Shown: positions 17,473 through 26,748 of the stretch, one piece after another | Layout of the letters: each line of letters begins with the position of its first letter | Position numbering within the stretch: position 1 is the stretch's first letter | Source: UBA970 sp049419605 | GTDB taxonomy: Bacteria; Bacillota_I; Bacilli_A; RFN20; CAG-826 | Length of the DNA: 64,000 bases | NCBI GenBank assembly: GCA_049419605.1 | Contig: JBMSKF010000002.1 | Coordinates: 1 to 64,000, forward strand | Direction: 5' to 3' | The notes under the pieces: generated by a model | Told to the model about the DNA's origin: nothing | Database searches by the model: none | What the model saw: the letters and a program-made list of their open reading frames with translations, nothing else | Made by a program: the position numbers and the translations under genes

Positions 17473-19019
17473 TGGTTGAATTTAATTAAATCACGATAAA
17501 GATTTAATAATTTTGGATAAATTTTTGAATAAACTTTATGGTACAAATATGCATACCTTTTCACAGCGTCCGGATTGGGAGTGAAGGTTTTGGAAATACG
17601 AACCATCGATTGAACGGCTGCTTCTGGTGATGGAAAATCTCCGCTTGCTAAAAATGCTGCAATGGCCGTTCCTAATGATGATGTTTCGTTAGTTTGCACT
17701 CTTGATACAGGCAGGTTAAAAATATCTGCTGTGATTTGGCAAATAGCGTCTGATTTGGAACCACCACCTGATACACGAATCTCTTTTACTTTGTGTTTCA
17801 AACGCTTTTGCATGCCTAAAAAACCCTCTTGGATACCAAAAGCAATCCCTTCGACAATCGCACGATATAAGTGAACTTTCGTATGAACATCACTCCAACC
17901 CACAATCGCACCTTTTGCTTCAGGTCTTCTTAAACCTGGACCCCAATAAGGTGATAAAACAAGACCTTCTGAACCTGGAGGAATTTTCATCATCTGTTGA
18001 TTCAATTTTTCTTCAACTGCCATTTGATCTATCATCGATTCTGCAGTTTCTTTATGGGCGAAGTTGTCGCGGAACCAGGAAATCATCCAGTAACCTCGAT
18101 TAATATGAACTTCAATGTTATATAAGTTGGGTAGAGAAGAAGGATACCCTGGTAAGAAGGGTTCTGGTTCAACGTAAACTTTACTTGGTACTGTCATGGA
18201 AACTGACGTTCCATAAGATAAATTAGCAACGTCATTGGTAAGACAGCCCGTTCCTAACGTTTCAGCAGCCTTATCTGGACCTGCTGCATAGATAGGTAAA
18301 CCTTCTGGCAATCCAATTTCATCTGCAACTTTTTTGGTAATTCTGCCTAATAATTCTCCGGGTTTTTTTAATGGCACTAACATTGATAGAGGAATGTTAA
18401 AAATTGCAGCTTTGATATGAGAAGGTTTATACCATTTACTAGTAATAAAATCTAAAGGATAGTGACCGATCATATTGGCCGCACTATCGGTGAGTTCATC
18501 AGTTAATAAATAATTAAAATAAGTGGATAGCGCAACATAATACTTCACTCGTTTCCACGTTTCGGGTTCATTTTGTCTTACCCATCTCGCCATGGTTCGA
18601 CGAGAATTTAGTTTTGCGGTTTGATAGAGTCCTAATATTCGGTAGGCAATATTGTGAAATAGTGAGAATGGTTCAAACTTAGCGAGTCGTTGATCGAGCC
18701 AGAGAATCACTTTTCTTACAGGTTTTTTATCTTTATCCAACATGATCGCGGTGCCACGAAACGCTGTCATCGCCGCTGTTGTCACTTGTTTTAATAACTC
18801 TGGGTGGTCTTTTTTTAATGCAAGTGTGACTTGTTTAAGGTTGTTCCAATAAAACGAAGCATCATGTTCGGCATAACCGGGTTTTGATGATTCATAGGTT
18901 GGTGTATACACTTGTTTTTTAATCGCTAAAATATCCCCTTGGCGATTGAAAATTGAGACGCGAACAGACTGGGTTCCAAAGTCGATTGTTAAGGCTAAGG
19001 GTTCGGGTTTTGCTTTCAT
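17469..19019 (-). CDS. FGGY-family carbohydrate kinase
   Basis: 516 residues. Two actin-like ATPase domains are seen: the N-terminal phosphate-binding motif TIDFGTQSVRVSIF, the internal AGPDKAAETLGTG and the C-terminal VSGGGSKSDAICQITAD signature. The family phosphorylates ribulose, xylulose, glycerol and similar polyols; the specific substrate cannot be read from the sequence. I start it at the ATG at 19019: the earlier ATG at 19037 overlaps the TATAAT at 19036-19041 and would not be in the mRNA. First gene of the kinase-nucleosidase-phosphodiesterase operon, divergent from ppdK. Confidence 0.9.
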   Translation of the reverse strand: MKAKPEPLALTIDFGTQSVRVSIFNRQGDILAIKKQVYTPTYESSKPGYAEHDASFYWNNLKQVTLALKKDHPELLKQVTTAAMTAFRGTAIMLDKDKKPVRKVILWLDQRLAKFEPFSLFHNIAYRILGLYQTAKLNSRRTMARWVRQNEPETWKRVKYYVALSTYFNYLLTDELTDSAANMIGHYPLDFITSKWYKPSHIKAAIFNIPLSMLVPLKKPGELLGRITKKVADEIGLPEGLPIYAAGPDKAAETLGTGCLTNDVANLSYGTSVSMTVPSKVYVEPEPFLPGYPSSLPNLYNIEVHINRGYWMISWFRDNFAHKETAESMIDQMAVEEKLNQQMMKIPPGSEGLVLSPYWGPGLRRPEAKGAIVGWSDVHTKVHLYRAIVEGIAFGIQEGFLGMQKRLKHKVKEIRVSGGGSKSDAICQITADIFNLPVSRVQTNETSSLGTAIAAFLASGDFPSPEAAVQSMVRISKTFTPNPDAVKRYAYLYHKVYSKIYPKLLNLYRDLIKFNQ

Positions 19020-19035
19020 GCTTTTAACTAAAAAC

Positions 19036-19041
19036 ATTATA
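19036..19041 (-). promoter_or_regulatory. -10 element of the FGGY kinase operon
   Basis: Perfect TATAAT on the minus strand, 16 nt before the chosen ATG at 19019, predicting a leader of only about 9 nt. The -35 region is poorly conserved. Confidence 0.6.
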
Positions 19042-19094
19042 ACGAGAATTCGGCGTTTTACCTATTCGATTCTATGGAAGGTTAAAAAGGTTTG

Positions 19095-19103
19095 TGATAT
19101 GAT
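19095..19103 (+). promoter_or_regulatory. Extended -10 promoter of ppdK
   Basis: TGA followed by TATGAT makes an extended -10 element 55 bp before the ppdK ATG. The transcript would start near 19110, just before a leader hairpin. Confidence 0.65.
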
Positions 19104-19114
19104 TTTACTCGCGA

Positions 19115-19142
19115 GCATCCCACCTCAAAAACGCGTGGATGC
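19115..19142 (+). promoter_or_regulatory. Hairpin in the ppdK leader
   Basis: GCATCCCAC and GTGGATGC form an 8-bp stem with one bulged C and an 11-nt loop. An A-rich tract and the GGAG ribosome binding site follow directly. There is no T-run, so it is not a terminator; it may stabilise the mRNA 5' end or affect translation. Confidence 0.5.
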
Positions 19143-19158
19143 AAAAAAAGGAGCACTT

Positions 19159-21807
19159 ATGGCCGCAACTAAACAGTACGTCTATAACTTCAAAAAAACC
19201 AAAGGAATGGGTAAAGACCTTCTTGGTGGTAAAGGTTTGGGATTATCTCAAATGACCTTGATGGGAATCCCGATTCCAGAAGGATTTACCGTCACTACCG
19301 AAGCTTGCAATTTATACTATGCAAGTAAGAAAAAACTTCCTAAAGAATTAATTCAAGAAATCTACGACGCTATTGCGGTTGTGGAAAAAGATACCAAGAA
19401 AAACTTTGGTGGTAATAAAAACCCACTCTTGGTTTCTGTTCGTTCAGGGGCAAGAGTTTCCATGCCTGGCATGATGGACACTGTCTTAAATTTAGGTTTA
19501 AATGACACCACCGTTGAAGTGGTTGCTAGAGAAACCAATAACGAACGTTTTGCGTATGACTCCTACCGCCGTTTCATTTTAATGTACACCAATATTGCGA
19601 AGAATCATGGTCGTACAGAAATGGACAAAATGCTTGAAGAAATGAAGCATAAAAAAGGTGTGAAGTTAGACACTGAATTAACTGCTGAAGATTTAAAAGC
19701 CTTAGTGAAGAAATATAAAGAATATTATAAAAAGGTTTTTGGTGAAGATTTCCCAAATGATCCTAAAGTTCAATTAATCGAAGCGATTACTGCCGTTTTC
19801 CGTTCTTGGGACAACCCACGGGCAAACGTCTATCGTAAGATGAATAATATCCCATATGAATGGGGTACTGCTGTCAACGTTCAATCCATGGTGTTTGGTA
19901 ACAAAGGTGAAACCTCTGGTACCGGTGTGGCGTTCTCACGTTCACCATCGACTGGTGAAAAGAAACTTTTCGCAGAATACTTACCCAATGCTCAAGGTGA
20001 AGACGTGGTTGCTGGTATTCGTACACCATTACCCGTTGAACACTTACAAAAAACCCAACCTAAGGTTTATCAAAACTTTTTAGACATCGTCAAGATTCTT
20101 GAAAGTAATTATAAAGATATGCAAGATATGGAATTTACCGTTGAAGAAGGTAAACTCTACTTCTTACAAACTCGTAATGGTAAACGTACAGCTGCAGCAG
20201 CTTTAAAAATTGCTTGCGACTTGGTTGATGAAAAAGTCATCACCCCAGAAGAAGCTGTTATGCGTGTAGATCCAAAATCTTTAGATACCTTACTCCATCC
20301 AAGTTTCGATCCAAAAGCAATTAAATCCATGACACCAATTGGTGAAGGTTTACCAGCCTCACCTGGTGCTGCAACTGGTAAAATTTCCTTTACCGCCGAA
20401 GACGCTGCAAAGCGTGGCGAAGCTGGTGAAAAGGTGATTCTCGTTCGCGCTGAAACTTCTCCAGAAGATATTGAAGGGATGGTTGCTGCTCAAGGGATTC
20501 TCACCGCTCGTGGTGGGATGACTTCACACGCCGCAGTTGTTGCCCGTGGTATGGGTAAAACCTGTGTTGCTGGTGTTGGTGCTGCGATTATTGATGAACA
20601 TAAAGGTACTGTGAAGTTTGGTACTAAGACTTATACAACCAAAGATACTATCTCAATTGATGGTTCAACCGGTATGGTTTACGATGGTGACATTGCTCGC
20701 GTTGAAGCTGGTTTAACTGGTTACTTCGGTCGTATTATGAAATGGGCAGATGAATATCGTACGTTAAAAGTACGTACGAACGCTGATACTCCAAAAGACG
20801 CTGAAACCGCATTGAAGTTTGGTGCAGAAGGTATTGGTCTATGCCGTACAGAACACATGTTCTTCGATAAGGAAAGAATCTTCTACGTTCGTAAAATGAT
20901 TCTTGCCGATACGTTAGAAGTTAGAGAACAAGCGTTAAAAGAACTCTTACCCTTCCAACAAAAAGATTTCTATGAACTCTTTATGGCGATGAAGGACTTA
21001 AACGTTACCATCCGTTTACTTGATCCACCCTTACACGAATTCTTACCACAAGAAGCTGATAAGATTAAAGAACTAGCAGACGAATTAAAGATGTCTGTTG
21101 CTCAAGTAAAAGCTCGTATTGATTACTTACATGAATTTAACCCAATGATGGGTCACCGTGGTGTGCGTTTAGATGTTTCTTACCCAGAAATCGGTAAGAT
21201 GCAAACAAGAGCGATCATTCGCGCAGCTTTAGCGGCACAAAAGAAATTAGGAAAGAAAGTTGTTCCTGAAATCATGATTCCTTTAGTCTTAGATGTGAAG
21301 GAATTAAAGTTTGTGAAAGAAATTATTGAACAAACAGCTCAAGAAGAAATCGCCGCAAGTGGTCAAAAGTTAACGTATCAAGTTGGGACGATGATTGAAA
21401 TCCCACGCGCAGCATTATTAGCTGAATCTGTTGCAACCGAAGCAACATTCTTCAGCTTCGGTACAAACGACTTAACACAAATGACATATGGTTTCTCACG
21501 TGATGATGCTGGTAAATTCTTACCTGATTACTACAAAACTAAAATCTTTGAACAAGATCCATTCCAAACTGTTGATCAAAACGGCGTTGGTAAATTAATT
21601 AAGATGGCTGTTCAAGATGGTCGTAAAACTCGTGCTGACCTAAAAGTTGGGATTTGTGGTGAACATGGTGGTGATCCAGTTTCGATCGAATTCTTCCATA
21701 ATGCTGGATTAAACTATGTCTCATGCTCACCGTTCCGTGTTCCAGTTGCTCGATTAGCCGCTGCTCAAGCTGCAATCAAAGCAAAAAGAGCAAATAAAAA
21801 GGCTTAA
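19159..21807 (+). CDS. ppdK: Pyruvate, phosphate dikinase
   Basis: 882 residues. Interconverts PEP + AMP + PPi and pyruvate + ATP + Pi, a PPi-linked glycolytic enzyme common in anaerobes and Acholeplasma-type organisms. The N-terminal ATP-grasp domain begins with YVYNFKKTKGMGKDLLGGKG. The phosphohistidine is His457 in GGMTSHAAVVARG, and the C-terminal PEP/pyruvate barrel contains the acid-base Cys856 in SCSPFRVP. The long open frame upstream (from 18946) is dismissed because GGAGC lies 7 nt before the ATG at 19159 and the family begins there. It runs against the replication fork direction of its neighbours. Confidence 0.98.
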   Translation: MAATKQYVYNFKKTKGMGKDLLGGKGLGLSQMTLMGIPIPEGFTVTTEACNLYYASKKKLPKELIQEIYDAIAVVEKDTKKNFGGNKNPLLVSVRSGARVSMPGMMDTVLNLGLNDTTVEVVARETNNERFAYDSYRRFILMYTNIAKNHGRTEMDKMLEEMKHKKGVKLDTELTAEDLKALVKKYKEYYKKVFGEDFPNDPKVQLIEAITAVFRSWDNPRANVYRKMNNIPYEWGTAVNVQSMVFGNKGETSGTGVAFSRSPSTGEKKLFAEYLPNAQGEDVVAGIRTPLPVEHLQKTQPKVYQNFLDIVKILESNYKDMQDMEFTVEEGKLYFLQTRNGKRTAAAALKIACDLVDEKVITPEEAVMRVDPKSLDTLLHPSFDPKAIKSMTPIGEGLPASPGAATGKISFTAEDAAKRGEAGEKVILVRAETSPEDIEGMVAAQGILTARGGMTSHAAVVARGMGKTCVAGVGAAIIDEHKGTVKFGTKTYTTKDTISIDGSTGMVYDGDIARVEAGLTGYFGRIMKWADEYRTLKVRTNADTPKDAETALKFGAEGIGLCRTEHMFFDKERIFYVRKMILADTLEVREQALKELLPFQQKDFYELFMAMKDLNVTIRLLDPPLHEFLPQEADKIKELADELKMSVAQVKARIDYLHEFNPMMGHRGVRLDVSYPEIGKMQTRAIIRAALAAQKKLGKKVVPEIMIPLVLDVKELKFVKEIIEQTAQEEIAASGQKLTYQVGTMIEIPRAALLAESVATEATFFSFGTNDLTQMTYGFSRDDAGKFLPDYYKTKIFEQDPFQTVDQNGVGKLIKMAVQDGRKTRADLKVGICGEHGGDPVSIEFFHNAGLNYVSCSPFRVPVARLAAAQAAIKAKRANKKA

Positions 21808-21817
21808 ATTGATAAAA

Positions 21818-21850
21818 GAAAACCCACCAATTAACGGTGGGTTTTTTCTT
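21818..21850. terminator. Bidirectional terminator between ppdK and glmU
   Basis: Stem AAACCCACC / GGTGGGTTT with a 7-nt loop, flanked by an A-rich stretch on one side and TTTTTTCTTTT on the other. It can end ppdK on the plus strand and, less well, glmU on the minus strand. Confidence 0.85.
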
Positions 21851-21855
21851 TTCCT

Positions 21856-23241
21856 TTATTTACCAATCTTCTTTAACCAATGTTGGTAATAACCTGGTTT
21901 ATTTTCTTGTCGTTGTCGAGCGATGGCTAGATCGCCTTTTTTTACATTTTGATTGATCGTACTACCTGCGGCAATAACCGTTTCATCTTCGATTACAACA
22001 GGACTAATGAGTGTGGATCCTGAACCAACGAAAACGTTTTTACCTATGATGGTTTTGTGTTTTTTATTCCCATCATAATTGGCAATAATGGTTCCACATC
22101 CAATGTTCGTGTCTTCGCCAACCTCACAATCCCCTAGATAGGATAAGTGAGCTGCTTTCACTCCGTTTTTGAGAATTGCTGCTTTAATTTCCACAAAGTT
22201 ACCCACACGAGTGTGGCTGTGAAGGGTTGTGTGACCACGAAGATGAGCATAAGGACCAATATGGTTTTGGTTACCAATTACTGAATCAATCATTTTAGAT
22301 GATTCAATATGGTTGCCTTGGCCAATGGTTGTGTTTTCAATCATAGAGTTTGCTCCGATGAAATTCCCCGTGCCGATGGTCACGTTACCAACTAAATAAA
22401 CACCCGATTGAATCGTTGTGTCTTGACCGATCACGACTTGAGGAGAAATGAATGTATTGTCGGGGTTTTCAATTGTGACACCATTTACCATGTGTTGGTG
22501 GTTGATTCTTCTTTGCATGATTAGTCTAGCTTCTGCAAGTTGTGAACGATCGTTAATACCTAGTGTTTCTTCAAAAGTATCAACAGTAGATGCACCAATC
22601 TTAAAGCCTTTTTCCATGAACATTTTAATCAAGAAAGTAATATTAAATTCACCGTTTTTAGGGTTTGGTGGTAATTCTTTTAAATACTTAAATAGAAGTT
22701 GATTGTTGAAAACATAAAATCCTGTATTAATTTCTTGAATTTTCTTTTCTTGTTCTGTGGCGTTTATTTCTTCAACGATTGCCGTGACTTGCCCATTTGA
22801 GTTTCGAATCATTCTTCCATAACCAAAAGGGTTGGGAACGATTGAGGTAAGAATGGTTAAATCAAAACCACCTTCAACATGAGTTTTAACTAATTGATCT
22901 AGACTCTTGCTAGTAATGAGCGGTGTATCGCCTGAAACAATCAGAGTTGTACCTGATTTGCCTTCAAGGAGTGGAGCAACTTGCATCACTGCGTGACCCG
23001 TTCCTTTTTGTTCTCTTTGCCAAACAACCTCAGATAGACCCTCTACAACCTTTGCAGTGGTTTCGCCGCCATGACCAACAATGGTGATGGTTCTTTGTAA
23101 ATTGAGTGGTTTGAGCGCGTTAATCACGTGACCGACAAGAGGGACACCAAGCAAATCAAAAGCGACCTTACTTTTTGTCGTGTCTAAAGATTTCATTCTG
23201 GTGCCTTTTCCAGCAGCCATAATAATGCCAAATAATTCCAT
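21856..23241 (-). CDS. glmU: Bifunctional UDP-GlcNAc pyrophosphorylase / glucosamine-1-phosphate acetyltransferase
   Basis: 461 residues. The N-terminal nucleotidyltransferase carries IIMAAGKGTRMKS and the distal Lys of the family signature. The C-terminal part (about 250-450) is a left-handed beta-helix of hexapeptide repeats (VIGQDTTIQSGVYLVGNVTIG), with the acetyltransferase site including HLSYLGDCEVG and NYDGNKKHKT. Full length, so both steps to UDP-GlcNAc should be present. Last gene of the minus-strand mnmE-tatD-rnmV-ksgA-glmU run, 23 nt after ksgA. Confidence 0.97.
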   Translation of the reverse strand: MELFGIIMAAGKGTRMKSLDTTKSKVAFDLLGVPLVGHVINALKPLNLQRTITIVGHGGETTAKVVEGLSEVVWQREQKGTGHAVMQVAPLLEGKSGTTLIVSGDTPLITSKSLDQLVKTHVEGGFDLTILTSIVPNPFGYGRMIRNSNGQVTAIVEEINATEQEKKIQEINTGFYVFNNQLLFKYLKELPPNPKNGEFNITFLIKMFMEKGFKIGASTVDTFEETLGINDRSQLAEARLIMQRRINHQHMVNGVTIENPDNTFISPQVVIGQDTTIQSGVYLVGNVTIGTGNFIGANSMIENTTIGQGNHIESSKMIDSVIGNQNHIGPYAHLRGHTTLHSHTRVGNFVEIKAAILKNGVKAAHLSYLGDCEVGEDTNIGCGTIIANYDGNKKHKTIIGKNVFVGSGSTLISPVVIEDETVIAAGSTINQNVKKGDLAIARQRQENKPGYYQHWLKKIGK

Positions 23242-23264
23242 ATAATAAATTTCTCCCCTTACAA

Positions 23265-24077
23265 TTATAATTTGTTTTGCGATTGTTCTAACGCAAATAA
23301 GTCTAAAAACTGTTGAACAGGAATCGTTTCGGGTCTGGCGTTGAGGGCAATTCCAACTTGCGTTAACATTCGGCTGGCCACATTTCGATCCTTCGTTACA
23401 CCTTCTAAATTATTAAGAATGGTTTTACGGCGATGTAAAAATAATTTCTTAATGAAATAAAAAAATGGTTTTGTTTGAGTGAGTGGTCCACCCTCAAACC
23501 CCTCTAATTTAAAGATCACCGATTGGACATGAGGTTCAGGATAAAAAGATTGGGGATTGACTTCAAGAATTGCTTCAATTGTTCCAATAGTTGCTAAAAA
23601 GATTGCAAGAGGTCCATATGCTTCGTCTCCGGGTTTTGCAATCAATCTTGGCAACACTTCTTTCTGGACCATGAGTATTGCGCGTTTTAATTCTGAAAAG
23701 TCTTTATAAATCTTTTCGATGATTTCTGTTGTCATGTAATAGGGTAAATTACCTAGAATAATATCCACTGGTTCGGCGCTAGCTTTTAAGAAATTCTGAC
23801 GATGGTGGTTTCCTTGGGGAAATGTTTTTTCCAAATATCGATGGAAGGTTTGATCAATTTCATAAGAAGTATATTGAATGATTGGAAAAGGAAGGTTGTG
23901 CGTAATGGCACCCAATCCAGGTCCAATTTCTAAAACCCGGTCGTTTTTCTCAATCTTGGCATGTTCAATAATTGTTGATATAACCTTTTGATCGATTAAA
24001 AAGTTTTGCCCATAACGTTTTAAAGGCGAGACATGAAGTTCGTCTAATAATTGTTCAATAGCATCATGGCGTTTCAT
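23265..24077 (-). CDS. ksgA: 16S rRNA dimethyladenosine transferase
   Basis: 270 residues. Dimethylates the two adjacent adenosines in helix 45 of 16S rRNA. Family features are KRYGQNFLIDQKVI at the N-terminus, the SAM-binding VLEIGPGLGAIT and the catalytic NLPYYMTTEII. The start overlaps the rnmV stop by 4 nt, as expected for the conserved rnmV-ksgA pair of Firmicutes. Confidence 0.97.
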   Translation of the reverse strand: MKRHDAIEQLLDELHVSPLKRYGQNFLIDQKVISTIIEHAKIEKNDRVLEIGPGLGAITHNLPFPIIQYTSYEIDQTFHRYLEKTFPQGNHHRQNFLKASAEPVDIILGNLPYYMTTEIIEKIYKDFSELKRAILMVQKEVLPRLIAKPGDEAYGPLAIFLATIGTIEAILEVNPQSFYPEPHVQSVIFKLEGFEGGPLTQTKPFFYFIKKLFLHRRKTILNNLEGVTKDRNVASRMLTQVGIALNARPETIPVQQFLDLFALEQSQNKL

Positions 24078-24607
24078 AAGATTGATTTTACCTCGTTAGG
24101 TGTTATTCCTAAAAAATTAAGTCTTTTTAGCATAGTTTTGACATTCGCAAATCCTAGATGAAAATGATGCAAAACTTTCTCCCGCAAACGAGAGGAATTT
24201 TGCAAACCTATTAATCCCAAATCTTGTAAATCTTGCATGGTGATAGTTTGGTTTGGAGTGGGTTTTGCTGTCATTTTTTGCTTTAAAGATTGCAAAAGAT
24301 AATCGGTTTCGGCTTGAGCAACACCGACTTTGCCTTTCCCGATTGCTTTATTCTTATCAAGAAATACATGAGTTAATCCAGGAATCGTTTGATTAAGCTT
24401 GGTGCGGATTTGTTCTCCGGGGAAATCGGGATCCGTTAATACGATAACCTCTTTTCCACGTTGTTTAGCTTCTTGAATAAATTCAATAACGTCTTTAGGG
24501 ACATCAGACCCATTTGTAACCACAAATTCAGCATCCACGAACGGCATTAATTTTTGAACATCTGTGGTTCCTTCAACCACAATCAACCCATCAATTTTAA
24601 CTTTCAT
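24074..24607 (-). CDS. rnmV: Ribonuclease M5
   Basis: 177 residues. A TOPRIM-domain nuclease that matures 5S rRNA. The TOPRIM motifs are IDGLIVVEGTTDVQKL with the catalytic Glu and VIVLTDPDFPGEQIR with the DxD-type acidic pair. The length and the pairing with ksgA (4-nt overlap) and tatD (4-nt overlap) match the Firmicutes arrangement. TOPRIM primase-like proteins are the alternative, but the context is decisive. Confidence 0.95.
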   Translation of the reverse strand: MKVKIDGLIVVEGTTDVQKLMPFVDAEFVVTNGSDVPKDVIEFIQEAKQRGKEVIVLTDPDFPGEQIRTKLNQTIPGLTHVFLDKNKAIGKGKVGVAQAETDYLLQSLKQKMTAKPTPNQTITMQDLQDLGLIGLQNSSRLREKVLHHFHLGFANVKTMLKRLNFLGITPNEVKSIL

Positions 24608-25383
24608 ATTGTTTTCACGTGAAAAGCTTGAAGTGTGTTTAAATATAAGATGTGTTCTAACTTTTCCTTGGGTATTTGGAGTGTGTCAGAAACTTGTTGA
24701 AAGATAATCGTTAGGTTTGTTGGACTGTTTTCTTTTCCCCGCAACGGATGTGGACTTAAATATGGACTATCTGTTTCAATCAAAATTCGATCAACGGGAG
24801 TTGCTTTTAACGCCAACCTTGATTCAGTGGCGTTTTTAAATGTAATCGGACCACCAAAAGAAATATAGAAACCTAAGTCTACAAAAGCTTGAACCATGTT
24901 AGAGGGGCCAGCGTAGCAATGCATCACACCACCTTTTTGAACGCGGTGATTTTTTAAAATAGGTAATATTGCTTCATACGCATCACGACAATGAATGACA
25001 ATGGGTAGATTGAGTTGATTTGCGATTTCGATTTGTTTAATAAGATATTGAGTTTGAAGTTCGCGTTCATGAAATTCTTTTTTCCAATAATAATCTAAAC
25101 CAATTTCTCCAATTGCAACAATAAAGTTCGGAGCTTCTCGGTGCATCTCATATATCCATTGGTAATCAGACTGTTGGTTAATATCAACAGGATGTAAACC
25201 GATAATTGCTTTGATTTGCGCGTTTTGCTTTGCCAATTCTATTGCTTTCCTGGAAGACAATTCATCCCATCCAACAACAAAAAAATCACTGACGCCTGCA
25301 TGATTCGCGTTGATTACTACATCTTTCCACGAAGCTGCATATGTATCTGCGTTTAAATGACAATGGGTGTCAATAAGTTTCAT
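24604..25383 (-). CDS. tatD: TatD-family metal-dependent DNase
   Basis: 259 residues with a TIM-barrel hydrolase fold. Metal ligands are visible as DTHCHLN at the N-terminus, IGEIGLDYYW, VIHCRDAYEAIL, MHCYAGP and ETDSPYLSPHPLRGK. Members have 3'-5' deoxyribonuclease activity. Its ATG overlaps the mnmE stop (TAATG) and its stop overlaps the rnmV ATG, so translation is coupled through the block. Confidence 0.95.
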   Translation of the reverse strand: MKLIDTHCHLNADTYAASWKDVVINANHAGVSDFFVVGWDELSSRKAIELAKQNAQIKAIIGLHPVDINQQSDYQWIYEMHREAPNFIVAIGEIGLDYYWKKEFHERELQTQYLIKQIEIANQLNLPIVIHCRDAYEAILPILKNHRVQKGGVMHCYAGPSNMVQAFVDLGFYISFGGPITFKNATESRLALKATPVDRILIETDSPYLSPHPLRGKENSPTNLTIIFQQVSDTLQIPKEKLEHILYLNTLQAFHVKTI

Positions 25384-26720
25384 TATTTACCCACGCAGAA
25401 CCGCGAAAAGATTTCTCCTTCTAAATTCATTTTCCCTTCTAAACCCAAAAGCCTTATGATTTCTTGATAAGCAAGTTGAAGTGATGATGAAAGCAGGTCA
25501 GTTGTTAGATTTTGTTTCGCGTCTTCAATAGCTTTTTGAAGATATTCACGAATTTGTTTGAGAGAGGCAAGTTGCCTTGTATTATTGAAACTCGGTGTGT
25601 AATAGTTAGCTTCTTGAATACCTAATTTTTGAATCATTTCATTTAGCAAAGGTTGTATTTCTTTTGATTTAGCAGCAATGTAAATTTTTTCTTGATCTCT
25701 TTTTTGGACTAAGTCACTCTTGTTATAAACTTCGATGACTGGTTTATCTATTAAAATAGCGTGTAATTCATCGTTGTCAAATTTGCTGGGCTTTGTAGCG
25801 TCAAGGACATAAATCACCAAATCAGCTTGTTGAACCGTCTCGATCGATTTACGAATACCAATGGATTCAATTAGATTTTCAGTTTGGCGAATCCCTGCTG
25901 TATCGAGTATCTTTAACACCACGCCTTGTAAGTTTAATTCAGCTTCTACCACATCTCGAGTGGTACCTGCGATATCGGTTACAATGGCTTTTTCTTCATT
26001 AATTAATGCATTTAATAATGATGATTTACCTACATTGGGTTTGCCAATAATTGCAACTTTAATTCCTTCTTTAATTAAACGACCTTTTTCGCCTTCGATA
26101 ATCAACGTGTGAAGTTGTTGAAGAATGTCTGAACAATCGGTAATAATTTTTTCTTTACTTGCTTGTTCAATATCTTGATATTCGGGATAATCAATATTCA
26201 CTTCAATCAATGACAAAATATCGGCAATCCTTTGTCTAATTGGGTTGAGTTTTTCGCTTGTTTTTCCAGTCAACGATAATAATGATAAGCGTTTGGCTTC
26301 AATGGTTGTAGCCTGAATGACGTCGTGAATTGCTTCTGCTTGAATCAGATCCATTTTTTGATTGAGAAAGGCGCGTGAAGAAAACTCACCTGGATTGGCG
26401 CTTCGGGCTCCTTTTGAAATTAAAACCTCGATCAATTGTTGGGCAATCAAAGGTGAACCATGAATAATTATTTCCAACAAATCTTCACCGGTGAAACTTT
26501 TGGGTTCAAAATATTGAATCACAATGGCTTGATCGATCATTTCCTTATCGTGAGTTATGGTACCTAAATGGACTCCTCTTTCCTTTTCACCGGTAAGGTC
26601 TTTAGAAAAAATACTAGAAAAAAGAGCAAATGCTTGAGGACCAGAGAGGCGAATGATCGCTAAAGCACTTTTAGTTGGTGGAGTTGCTAATGCAACAATG
26701 GTATCCGTAAATAGGTTCAT
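25383..26720 (-). CDS. mnmE: tRNA modification GTPase MnmE
   Basis: 445 residues. Works with MnmG to make 5-carboxymethylaminomethyl-type modifications on U34 of tRNAs. The N-terminal formyl-THF-binding domain (DTIVALATPPTKSALAIIRLSG) is followed by a helical domain with an inserted GTPase (G1 GKPNVGKSS, G3 DTAGI, G4 NKSD). The protein ends in FCVGK, the catalytic C-terminal Cys motif. The ATG comes only a few bases after the T-run of the jag terminator and has no Shine-Dalgarno. Confidence 0.97.
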   Translation of the reverse strand: MNLFTDTIVALATPPTKSALAIIRLSGPQAFALFSSIFSKDLTGEKERGVHLGTITHDKEMIDQAIVIQYFEPKSFTGEDLLEIIIHGSPLIAQQLIEVLISKGARSANPGEFSSRAFLNQKMDLIQAEAIHDVIQATTIEAKRLSLLSLTGKTSEKLNPIRQRIADILSLIEVNIDYPEYQDIEQASKEKIITDCSDILQQLHTLIIEGEKGRLIKEGIKVAIIGKPNVGKSSLLNALINEEKAIVTDIAGTTRDVVEAELNLQGVVLKILDTAGIRQTENLIESIGIRKSIETVQQADLVIYVLDATKPSKFDNDELHAILIDKPVIEVYNKSDLVQKRDQEKIYIAAKSKEIQPLLNEMIQKLGIQEANYYTPSFNNTRQLASLKQIREYLQKAIEDAKQNLTTDLLSSSLQLAYQEIIRLLGLEGKMNLEGEIFSRFCVGK

Positions 26721-26725
26721 GGATT

Positions 26726-26744
26726 AAAAAAGCCCTTTCGGGCT
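26726..26744 (-). terminator. Terminator between jag and mnmE
   Basis: On the minus strand AGCCC / GGGCT with a GAAA loop is followed by six T, ending 6 nt before the mnmE start. It should end the rpmH-rnpA-yidC-jag transcript, perhaps incompletely, since no separate mnmE promoter is evident after it. Confidence 0.75.
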
Positions 26745-26748
26745 ATAT

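Noticed and set aside
18946..19158. 71-residue N-terminal extension of PPDK
   Set aside because: It crosses the divergent promoter region and the leader hairpin, shows no PPDK similarity, and a proper ribosome binding site precedes the ATG at 19159.
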